Source: Blastomussa wellsi (lineage: Eukaryota > Cnidaria > Anthozoa > Scleractinia > Plerogyridae). Taken from it: DNA of 64,000 nt. The stretch is from assembly GCA_947652115.1 (NCBI GenBank), contig OX393562.1, positions 15,250,252 to 15,314,251 on the forward strand, written 5' to 3'. A program made the position numbers and the translations under genes. Below, one piece after another: positions 14,001 to 26,000 of the stretch. Position 1 is the stretch's first letter. Every line of letters begins with the position of its first letter. The notes below the pieces were generated by a model. That model ran no database searches and was not told the DNA's origin. It saw only the letters and a list, made by a program, of their open reading frames with translations.

Positions 14001-17000
14001 GACGCGTCTCGTTTCTCTGGAGACTCGTCTTTTTTTATCTTTTCTCTCGTTTATTGCTTGTATTTCCACCTTGTTTGTAATAAGTTTAGCTGTTTGTGTG
14101 TGAATAAAATTGTTATCATTCTTTTTTATGGTTTAATATACCTGTAAGTAATCTAGTAGGTTACGGTACATAATATGGTGCATGATAAAACCCTGACACG
14201 GGTGTGCACATTTAGTATGGCGACTATCCAGTGAGGCGCGGGGCCACCCAATGAGTGAGGGAGTCTGTTCCTCACTTTATCTGTTCCCCTGCGCAAATGT
14301 TGCTGGCTGGCTAGCAAAGTGGTTCATTATATGTTTTCTCATGGGAGTTGTCACTGAAAAAAACAATACTTCTGCGCTGGCCGATTGAAACTTGGAGGGG
14401 CGTCTGAAGAAACTGCTTGACGAAGGCTTGAATCTTGTTGAGAAGAGTGGATTTCAATGGTTTTCAGTGCCATTTCTGCACGTTTGTTGTTTGTTCTAAT
14501 TGCTGGCTGGCAAAAAAAATATGGATCATGCTCTGGCGAAAAGGTACAGATAAATTTTTCCCAGCAACACTCAAGAACACCTGTAAATGTTTTAATATCA
14601 CATATTTTCATTCATTTGGATAAAAGAATGTATTTTGCCACAGTTCGTTCGTTGGTTACCCCTGGAGGCAGAGATATCTCTGAATTGCAGAGCTACATAT
14701 TCCAACCAGTCACACGTATTTAATTAAAGTTCAAATATTGTATCGAAATGTATTTGTAAGAAGTGTACAGTATAAATTATACTGTTAAAAATATTAGCGT
14801 GTATGTAAAGTAAAACTTCTGTACGTAGATTTATTCTCAACGTCATAATGTGAGCACAACAGTATGTATGTTTGTAAGTAAGTATGTATGTATGTTTGTG
14901 TTAGTGGTTGCAATTAAAAAAAATAAAATAAAATAAAATAATAAAAAAAAATATTCCAACCCTTGAAATAGAAAAAGGTAGGTTTTGGGAGCGAGCACAA
15001 GCGCAAAAGGCGTGAGTTTCTTTGGGGGTCTGCTCACCCAGAAAATTTTCTACAAATGTAGGCCTCTAAGATGCCATTTCCTGCATTCTGAAAGGTAACA
15101 AGGCTAGGATCGTCCCAGTTGTAAAACTTTTAGACTTCCAATGCTGTGTCATAAAATTTGACCCCCCTCACGTTTCTTGCAAGGTAAAAATGTACCCCCA
15201 TAAGTGGATCTTGTTTCAAAATTGAACTCCCCCTCCAAAACCACCCCCCCCCCCCCCCTGGGACGTAACAAACAATCCGTCCCTTAGAGAAATATCATCA
15301 GCCGCTCGAACAGCTGGAGCTAACTGTTCGAAATAGATTGCCAGTCGTTCAAACAGTCCGAGTAATCCGTTCAAAAATGATTAGCAGCCATTCGAGCTCT
15401 AAAATAGCACTTTGTGAAGTATTCACAGGCAGTCACGTTACAGACTTCCTTTTGTTTACAACTCAAACACCACGAGAATAGTCCCGATTCTCTTTCTTCT
15501 CCTCAGCCGCGGAGTCAGGTAGTTTACCTCTTCACTTTGATAACATTCGATTATTGATATTCACTTCATTCAGGACTGGGATTTCAGTTCAAGAAGTCTC
15601 AAGATCTAGACATGATTGTTTCAGTCAGTTTCAGTTTGTGACAATATGCAAATATCAAGCGTTTTGCATTGAGGTCTGAAGATATCTCCCATGGGAATAC
15701 ACTGTCGTCTCATTCAAACCCATCGAAATTACCGAGAAACCTTTTTTCTCTTTTACAAATATCGCCTTCGTTTACCATTTTCCTTTCCTTCAGCAATTTT
15801 TATTCTCACGATTCAAACTGAAAGCTTCTTCCGTCTTCACGGTGCGCGAGACTGGCGCGTGATGAATTCATTTGTCGATGAAATTTACGAGTGAAACTTG
15901 ACACTCGATACACACATTAAAGAACTTCAAGCGTGGAGAGTTTCGAGCCGATTTGATTCGTATGAACTTTATCCCAAATCCTCATTTCAAAAACAGACTA
16001 TTTCTGTTGCAATAAGACTTAGGCGCTATTTAGATTTAGAATGCAAGATATCACATGTTCATGTCTTAGCATGTGCCGCGACGCTATCCATGCCGACAAC
16101 TTGGCGCTCGCTCTTTTATTCACATTTTCTCGCAGTGAAGTAAACAAGACATCGTTGGCACATTAACTTGCGGAAAAAAACACATTTTCTCTTTGCTTAT
16201 TTAACTGTTAACTGTGTTTTGTCGGTTATGGCCTATCTGAATCTAAACGACTAATAAAAGTAAACAGATGTTTCTGTGTCAAAAACGTCAAACCAGCCCG
16301 ATTCTCAGGCATCCCAGGTCAACTGCTGTATCTTGATTTTTCGCTGCCTCGAATACTGAACCAGTCTATTTCTAAGTTCATGCTTGCTTTCTCCAGGAGG
16401 CTCTCAAATTAAAAGTAATAATAAAGCAACGGGCCGTGGCGTCGTCATAAATCAAAATAAAAGCTATTAAATCAAGCGTCAACTTTGCAAGAATTCAAGC
16501 TGCGTGAGCTTAAATAATTCCGAGATGATAAACTTGTTGAATCGGAAATATGGTGGCAACAAGAATTAATAATTACGATTGAAAATGTCACAGAATACTC
16601 TTGCTTTGACGCCGACAGCATTTCATCAGAAGATAATATTCACCATTCACAAACATGTTTGTTGTCAAACAAACCGACGCCGGTGGAATTCTGAAAGCCT
16701 GAAGTTAAGGTTTGCTTTGCGACAGTTCGAGTCAGTCTTATAACCTTTTTCGTCGATTTGGCAACGTGCTGCAAACAAGTGTAAAATTGTACACCAGCTT
16801 CTCACGCGTAATATATTCCATACTGAACGCTTCAGTGAATCTCGAGAGAAACGAGAAGATTCTTGAGAGAAACGAGATGAGTCTTGAGAGAAACGAGACG
16901 AGTCTCGCGACAAACGAGACGAGAGGGGTAACTTACATTTAAGCGGTACTGTACATAGATACAGTTATGGCTTTGCAATACAGCACTGCAACAATAAGAA

Positions 17001-20000
17001 AAGAAGGCCAGTTTGCCACGTTCCAGCTGATGAAAAAGCCTCTTGAGAACCCTGTGAGTGCATCTTTCAAATAACTTGATGCAAGTTGGGTGAGCAATTA
17101 TAAGAATTCTAAAGTCAGTGAGACCAAGGAAATTTCATGTTTTACCATAACTGCAAAAATTCTCGAGTGCTCATTGGCTAATATTATTTTATGGTGCATG
17201 AGATGAAGAGAGAAAAGCCTTGGTTCGAGGTAGCACATGCAATGAAAACTTTCAACAACAGGTCTGAATATGAAAGCAAGTCTTCGCATAATCATTTTGG
17301 CTTTGTGTTCGGCAGCCTCGTGAGCTAAACACAAAATTGACAATATGTATTATTATGACTTTGTATTATGCAAAACACTTTTACATAGCCTTGTTATCAG
17401 AGCACACAACATAACTAAAAAGCTTTCAAGATTGCACCTTCATGTGGACTTAAGTGCCTTTTACACCAATGTACCTGCTAAAGATGTTCCCGCTTCTCTG
17501 TAAATACATCTCACAATGTTCCGAACCTCGCTCCAACAACACTGTAGACAGATACAAGTTGCAAAAATAATAATTATTAATATCACATCATGTAAAAGGC
17601 TGTTAAAATTGTAACAAAAGTTGATCTGTTAACTACCATGAAGTATACGTTGATAGAAATGATTAGAAAATTAATAATACACTCATTTGAAGACTGTTTT
17701 GGAATGCAGATACATGTACTGTAACAGCATTGTACATTTCATCTGAGGTTCATGACACATCACACAAGTATCGTCTGCTGTGGTTTAAATTAAATTCAGT
17801 TGTCTTGATTATTTTCTTTTCTTCAAATTGGTGAGCAATAATGACAGCATGCATGTGATGTCATGACTCGGACAACAAACCCAAATGGTGAACATTTTGA
17901 ATTTTTCATCAAAAGTTTGTATTAGTCAGGACTACATGTAACATAATTATTTTTGTGAAATGAAAACTTCTCCTACATTTTTTTCAGAACATGCTAATAA
18001 ATGTGGTGTGAGTAGCATGGGGGTCCACAAATTTGCATTCTAACTTTCAACCTTGTGTGACTTGCTATTGGTGGCCATCACAACAGTTTCTTTATTTGTA
18101 TTGATTTAGGCCTGGTATTACTGAACTTACTCGAAGCTGTTGCCTTTCCTTCTCCTTAGCCACATCAGTTATTACATCTGGTTTAACAGAACTGCATACA
18201 ACAAAAATACAGCATGCACAGGGAGTTTTAATATGACTGACTTATTATAATCAGGCATTACAATAATCATTATTACAGTGTATTTTATGCAACCAGTTTA
18301 CAATACTAGTGCCAAAATTACCTTGGCCGAAGGAAATAGAAAAGGGTTCAAATTTATGTGCTAACGATATAATTTGCCGTTAATTTTAAGAAGAAAGCTT
18401 CTGTAGAACTTAGTTCTTTGGCATCTATTTGCAAAAATATTCATGACGGATTACATGTACCTTCTGTCACAGTTTTGGCAGCTGTACTTTGCCAGTTGTT
18501 CACAAGGTTTGGTTGTGATTGAAAGAGTGAGATTCAATGATGGTTTTTGCATCAAGTCTTGATCCTGAGAAGATATTAAGGAAACAAAAAGACGATGAAT
18601 AGTTTTCAAAAAAAAACTGTTGCTTGTTATAATCATAACATTCACCATCCATCGTACAGAAAAATCAATTGCAAATTGCAAGGTCTGCCTATCCACTCCT
18701 TCTATCCATTAGCTCTATCAGACCATCAGATCATGTTATACTGTACATTACTTGGGATCCACAGAAGAGGGGCAAAAAGAAGGAAAAGCTCACCCCCAGA
18801 AGAAAGAAAAAAGTTACAACAGAGATTTGAACTCATGACCTTTGGATTTAAGAAGTTTGGTATGTTCGATGGGTCGGATCGAGAAACAGCCTATCAGCAA
18901 TACCCTTTAAAATACAAGCCAGCAGCCAATCAGCAGTTCCCTTATAATCGATGAAACTCACGTGTCCTCTGCCGTTTTACAAGAAAGCTAGCTATAAAAG
19001 CGATCTATCTATTCGTGTAAGTTTTGCAGCTTTTTCCTTCTCTTTGATTGCGTTTGCCGATCTCTTTTGATTACTTCTATTCAAGAAAGCATTCATCAAG
19101 GTCATGAAGCCTTAAGTGAGCATTCGAGGCCAACAGCATGCATTATTTTATGTCACTTTCAGCTCTGCTCAGTTTCAATCGATCGGATTCAGTCGATTCT
19201 TGGACATAAACAAATATCGATGCTATCTTATTTCATAAGGATCTCATGTATTTACATGCTCTAACTAACTAATAAAACGGTACCTGATACCGACACTCTT
19301 TCAATAAACAAGTTGCCAAAGGTGGCAACCTCACAGGCCAATGTTTAGTATTGTTTAAACTACATTAAATTTTCTCAGGGTCCTATTGATCGCTCATTTT
19401 CTGGCGAAGGGCCATTTTGCTCACTGAGGCAGGTTTTGATTGTAAATGCATTTTCGGATGGTCCAAATGCAATGTTAGTTCTTAATGGTGATGGCTGTTT
19501 AAAAAAAACAGATTCCTTTTATCTATTTGATTCACATGCAAGAAAGGAAGAAATTGCCTGGGAATGCCCAATGAAAATGGTACTGCTATTGTTTCAACGT
19601 TTACTGAACTAGATGAATTTCAAAATCATTTTGAAACTTTAGCGTGTTGTCGGAATGTAAGAGAGATTACATCTATGTACATCTATTTCATTACTTGTCA
19701 ACACTTTTGTATCAAGACAAGGATAAATAAAATAACAACAATAAGATCAATCAAGAAAATTACAAAGTTTTACAAAAGATATAAAATAAATATCATATGT
19801 ATATATCAGTCATATCTTATCTTATCTATCCATGTTTATGCTAATGTTGACGTAGCTGAACTATCTGAACAAAATCACATAAAGAGAAAAGCAGGAGATG
19901 TCTTCAACTTCAGCTAGGTTGATCACCTACATGTACATGTAGGTTACATCTGTCATGCACTTTAAATGATAGTCAAGTAACCTAGCTTTTGGAAGTACAC

Positions 20001-23000
20001 AGAAGTTTACGTACAAAGGCCTGTATTCCAGATGGAAACCGGAAATCGTATACGGCTTAACAAAACTTTTGTCAATAGCGATCTTTCATGTATCAAATCT
20101 TTTGATACAAACGCACATACTATTGCATAACCTGCAGTAGAGAGGCGGCACTCAACTTCTCCTTGAGAACTACTAGTTTATAAAGTCAGAACCCCCATTA
20201 GTAGGTATTCTTTGTACCCAATGTTGTGCCATTGTCTTTTATGGAAAGAATGATTTATCTTAAATTACAGTTTTAAGGCATGCTATTAGTTCTTTTGAAT
20301 TAACAGCAGTGTCAGCTGCACAAAATGTAAAACAGCATAAAAACATACATGTACCTTTAACCAAAGCATTTTGTGAAAAGTAATTCATTTTGCAATAATT
20401 ATTGCAAGTTCTGGTGTGCTCCACAAAAAAATGTGTTCAGATCTTTACAACAGTCATGACTACTATTCACCTTCACTTCAACATGTACAGTACTGTAATT
20501 CCAGAAAATACACAGAAGGAATTGAAAATTCCTGGGGTGGGCTCTCAAAAGCCAAAACAATTAAAGAAATACATGAAGCTCAAAATCCCTTCCGTGGGGG
20601 GTATGGATAATTTACGCACTGCAAAATGACCTATTGTTACAACTGTAAAATAGTGCATTGTTGACAGTGTGAGCAAATTGCTTTGGCTGAATTTTTTTTT
20701 CATGTGTGAGTTTTGGCCTGGGTTATTGATCCTTTCTATCTGTTCACTATTGAGTTGTAGTGCACACAGGAAGTTTGGAGAGCATTCAAGAAGCTACAGT
20801 TGCTTTTGGCAATCAATTTGACGAACTCTTAAACTTCTTTTGTTCTCTACAAATTTTCCACATGTTCGATAGTGCACGCATGAACCAATAACTAATAAAA
20901 ACGTTCACAGAACATACAATAGATGCCATGCATAGAGTATAAAGTGCACACATAATGTACCTGCAGTAAACTTACTGGTATTGAGGGCTCCATTGCTGCC
21001 CGACGTTCTTCATCTTCAATGCTTCTTCTGCAGTCTGGACATACCCACAGTGGAGCCTGGTAAAGATAACAATTGTACAAATGAGAAAAAAGAACTTTAT
21101 GCACCCAAGAATATTGAAGGACTCTACTTTATAGTGGTACCGGTATGGTTATCAGGGCTGTCACTGAGGGCTGGGGGCCGGGGAATTTCCCCAGCTACTA
21201 CGAGTTTGAGCCCCGGGTACTTTGAAACAAAACCAAAACACTGGAAAGTGAAAAATACATCAAACACCAAATTCCCCTGGCTACTTTTTTACTTTTCCCG
21301 CCTACTTGAAAAATTAGTGACAGCCCTGGGTTGTTCCACAAAACAAGTGAAATCAAATTTGCATCACTGAATGGCTAAATGTAATTTAAGCAAGGTTAAA
21401 CTCACGACAATACTGGCCATTGGTCTCATGCATGAATCCGGGACTGTGTCACGAGGCTTTGCAGGGATGCAGTAATTTTACAGGTCTCCTGGAGGTCAAG
21501 CCATTTGCTTGCATCACCTTTTGCTAGCTGGGACATTGATCGCTTTTGCTCCCGTCCCTCCAATCCCTCTTGGTAAGTATGGGTAAGCTTGAAGATTTTT
21601 TTTTTCCACTGAGTTTTGCTCAGCGTGACAGTGCCTGGTGGTTGCCGCTCACAGGGTTGTCATGGTTACCTTTTGCACTCAGGGGTGGCACCTTCCCCAC
21701 ACTCATCTATTTGTGATGAGTTTAACTGGGGCAACAATAATTTTTGACTACTGTGCATGTACATACACATATAACCAGACTGACTGCTGTGCAGCATTGT
21801 ACTAAATAAATCCTGTGAAACTGGGCAGAAAATAAAGGGGGTAAGTTTCTTAAGAAACTGTGCTGTTGTGTCGGTGGGAAGTATAACAATATAACTTGGT
21901 TTTATCAACTGGGTTGATAATGTGAATTGGCCACCGTAAAGAGATTCGAGAGCTGACGTTTTGAGCGTTAGCCCTTCGTCGGAGCAAAAATATTACCTTA
22001 CCTGTGTTAATGAAGGTCCATTAGAGCTGGATCCTTGAGTTGGCAGATCACCTGAAATTAAAGGAGTATGTGTACATGTAGTGAATTATTCTCTACTACA
22101 GTACATGCACCTGTCTACACCCAGGCACCCAACCTCCATCCAGCAATGCAGTTGTTAAATCTAGAAATTCTCAAATGGGTTTTGTGTCAAGTTACTTGCC
22201 TCATTGGCAAGCTGCTATTCACAATTTTTTTTTCCGAGAAATTATCAGGTATTATCTGCACATAAGAAAAAGTTACATGTACAGACAGTGTACTATCCAA
22301 ATGGCAAATACTGATGTCATTACTGTATGTTTCTTAAATGAAATGCAAGCATAATTATTAGATCTGTAGACCAATCACCCTTACATTCCCAAGCATATAC
22401 TACTTGTGTAGTCAGCTCAAGTTAATAATTTGGTTTCTGAGGCGCCAGCACAACAGGACCATACATACATACATGTAGAGGTGTGCGAATGTTTTGCATG
22501 TACAGTACCGCTCAAATGTAAGTTACCACCGTCTCGCGAGAAACGAGACTCGCATCGCGAGAAACGAGACTCGTATCGCGAGAAACGAGACTCGTATCGC
22601 GAGAAACGAGAACTGTCTCGCGAGACACTTCTCGTTTCTCGCGAGTGCACTGCAAGTACCAACTTTACGTTGTTGGGCCGAGAATATCATCGAGCGGACA
22701 CGTGTCGTATCGTTGATTTTTTCGGTGATCGACTTGATCGGAATTTGTTTTGTTGTCTGTTCGTGCTGGATATCTACATCCGTCATCGGTAGCGCCACGC
22801 TCTAGCTTGTATAGTTTGAAACCTCGATTGACTTTATAATTACTTGGTTCATAGCATTCACATACGAAGCAAGGCTTCGAACATGTAATCTAAGTAAACT
22901 ATTTATTCACAATGTGAAGCCGCAACGCTTTTGAACATGAAGCGTCGGTCCTCGATCGACTTTTTATTTTTGTTCTCGTTTTCAAATGTGAGGTCACGCT

Positions 23001-26000
23001 TCGAACATTCAGTCCAAGTTAACTCTTCATTCACAAAGTAAAGCCGCAACGCTTTTGAGCAGGAAGCCTACACTGATTTTGTATTCACATGCGAAGCCAC
23101 GCTTCGAACGCGTAATCAAAGTTAACTTTTTACTCGCAAAGTGAAGCCGCAACGCTTTTGAACATGGAGCCTCGATTGACTTTCTATTTGGTTTTCGTGT
23201 TGACACGCGAAGCCACGCATCGAACACGTAATCTAACTAAAATTAACTTTTTATTCAAAGGATAATTTCTGGATGATCTTAGACATACATTGGTAATATA
23301 ATAATGACGCCACTAACTTCTCCGATCGACAGCGTGGCCAATCGAACTCTTAAAAACAAAACACACAAATGCAAAAACTTATAATGTTTCTAAGCATTAG
23401 AAGACGAAAAAGTTATTCGCATTTTACTGATTTGTAAACTATATAATTCATACTCTGAAGAAAGATGAGCGAAGACGACGGCTGTATTCTACATGTATTT
23501 TACAAATCAACCGAACATTCGCAAAAGGGAGCTGGGAGGGAAATGGCTATCGTAAAGTTTATGATAAGAAACACAATGTTGGTCATGACTTTTACAGAAG
23601 TGGTGGCTCCAAACGAGAGATATCGAATACTTTACAAAGCTCGCCGGCATGCCGTAAAATTTCAAAGAGCTTTTTCAATTGTCTCACCAGCGCGTGCCGA
23701 GAGCAAACTTTTCCCTGTCAAAAATTGAATGAATGTTAACAGCGCATCTTAAGAACTTCGATAATACACTCTTTCTGTAAATTTGGACTGTTTCAGCGTT
23801 TGAATCATCCAATTGTGCCAAATATAACGAGAGATATCGAATACTTTTCAAAGCTCGCCGGCATGCCGTAAAATTTCAAAGAGCTTTTTCAATTGTCTCA
23901 CCAGCGCGTGCTGAGAGCAAACTTTTCCCTGTCAAAAATTGAATGAATGTTAACAGCGCATCTTAAGAACTTCGATAATACAATCTTTCTGTAAATTTGG
24001 ACTATTTCAGCGTTTGAATCATCCAATTGTGCCAAATAAAACCGGACATATCGAAATAGTTTTCAAGGCCGCCAGCGATTGCCGTGAAGTGTCGTCTTCT
24101 CGTCGGCCGCCATACCCATGGGAACTGGCTTCTTGCGAGTAATATATTCCATACTAAACGCTTCAGTGATTCTCGAGAGAAACGAGAACCTTCTCGCGAG
24201 AAACGAGACTCGTATCGCAGGAAACGAGACTCGTATCGCGAGAAACGAGACTCGTATCGCGAGAAACGAGACGAGAGGTGGTAACTTACATTTGAGCGGT
24301 ACTGTACCATCAACTCTCGGTAAGAAAGACAGCATCAGGATGGGCACTAAATGTCCCCTTTACAGAGATGTCCAAAATACAGTTGCACAGATCGTTTAAA
24401 TACAGTAAAATTACAAAAAAAACTACTTACAGGCTAGGGACTGACACTCTGTCTAATAGGAGTGTCTATCTTACAGAGGTTCTGTAAGGGCCGGCTGCAT
24501 TGACTTTAACATAATTTCAGAGCTAGGTGATTATATGGCTTCATATGCTATGATCACCCTGCCAGAGGCTATGATAGCATTTCAAGGTTTGGTTAGTAAG
24601 CCACACTGAACTCTGGGATATTTACAACCTCGGAAACCCAGGGGCAGTTACATGTAGTTGGAGCAATGGAAAGTTGAAAGTTCAGGGAAAGATCAGCGAA
24701 TAAAAGTTAGTGGAGAGAAAGCTAGAAGGCCCTGGGGTTAAGAGTCTTACCACACCAGCTACAAACAGCTCAGTCTCTGAACGCTGCCTCCTGATTGGAC
24801 AAAAAATCCCTTGCATTATTTTGTCCAATCCGCTCACTGTAACTTTGGAGTCACTTTTGTGCATTCTTCAGACACACTTTCATTTCAATTTACATCAGAA
24901 AGCCCCAAAAGTCAGAAAATAATACCGATATCAGAAAAAAAATTCTACATAGATCCACACGGGGATATTTCTAAAAGTTTCAGTTACACCGATCATGGAT
25001 ATTGTTAACAAAAAATAATATCAGCTTGTTTACCTGTGCAATGCATCGGTGCATGGTTGTTCGGCACATAAATTATCATTGTGTGGCCCGTGCACCATAA
25101 AAATGTATACACTGGGGGAGAGTCCCAGTTGGTAGAAAAAAGAAATGTACATGCATTAGTTAAGCGTACAAGTCAGTACTTACAATATTGTTTACCCAAA
25201 ATGAAAAGCTCAGAAATTTAAAATCGGCGAATTATGTGAGCTTTTCTTATTTTGTGTTACCGGTTCCGTATTATCGTATTTTCTGATATTTTATGAGCCA
25301 ACTGAAACTTTCCCACACTGCATGCATTTATTGGTACATGGGCCAGAACGGCCAATAATTCATTACACAGGAAAAAATTTTCTGCTGGATCTTGAAATGT
25401 CTTCTGACATCTGAAAAGATTTCTTGACATTTTTGGGTTCTCTTATTTAAATTGAATGAAAGTATGGCTGATACAACAACTGACATGTAATAACACACAA
25501 AGCTGAGTGACTCAGTCTAAAGCTACGGTTCGCCAATTGGGAAGCCGGTGTGGCAAGACTCTTTACCCAGGGGCTTCTAGCTTTCACTCCAACTTTTCTT
25601 TTCTGATTCTTTTTCCTGCAGTTTTTGATTTTCCCTCACCCCCACTAACTGCCCCACGGTCCCAGTGAATATCGGTGAATACTGCCCCTTGACTTTGTCT
25701 TGGCCAGGGACATGTTAGCCCATGTTTACTTCAACTCCAGTGAATAACTGTTAAATAACTTAACATAAGTTTTTGTTTATCACATCTCAAACAATAGGAC
25801 ATGGAGGACTCAGAATTCTAACCTTTCTTGCTTTTCTCGTAACGTTCCTTTTGACAAAGAAGACATTGTTCACCATCTATATATGGAGTTCCTGCTTTAG
25901 GTGTCAGTTCAGCTTTGATCTGTTGCAAAAGAATTTGGAATAATTATACATGTAGATTTAGCCAAGCCTAAAAGTGGAGCTCTGCTTTTCTTGCTGGTTC

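Larger units (their letters stand above)
22503..24304. mobile_element. 1802-bp TA-flanked DNA element (copy 2)
   Basis: The 28-bp terminal inverted repeats are perfect (CAGTACCGCTCAAATGTAAG, then TTACCACC) and TA flanks both ends. Inside each end lie tandem 21-bp units GAGAAACGAGACTCGTATCG plus C (22540-22615 and 24200-24270). The palindrome TCTCGCGAGA occurs exactly at 22532, 22616 and 24192. The right subterminal region (from about 24136) closely matches copy 1 from about 16805. The interior is two tandem arrays. No transposase. Sits in FAM193 intron 2. Confidence 0.8.

Noticed and set aside
17281..17331. Extra FAM193 exon (AHEAAEHKAKMIMRR)
   Set aside because: Exons 7 and 8 already join in matching phase with conserved sequence, and no suitable splice pair bounds this frame.
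22417..22805. Repetitive Arg/Glu/Lys/Asp-rich and Ser/Arg-rich frames
   Set aside because: Translations of the 21-bp subterminal repeats of a DNA element, open in several frames at once.
23465..23728. 87-codon ORF inside the second DNA element
   Set aside because: Its second half runs into a 214-bp tandem repeat and no transposase motif is visible.
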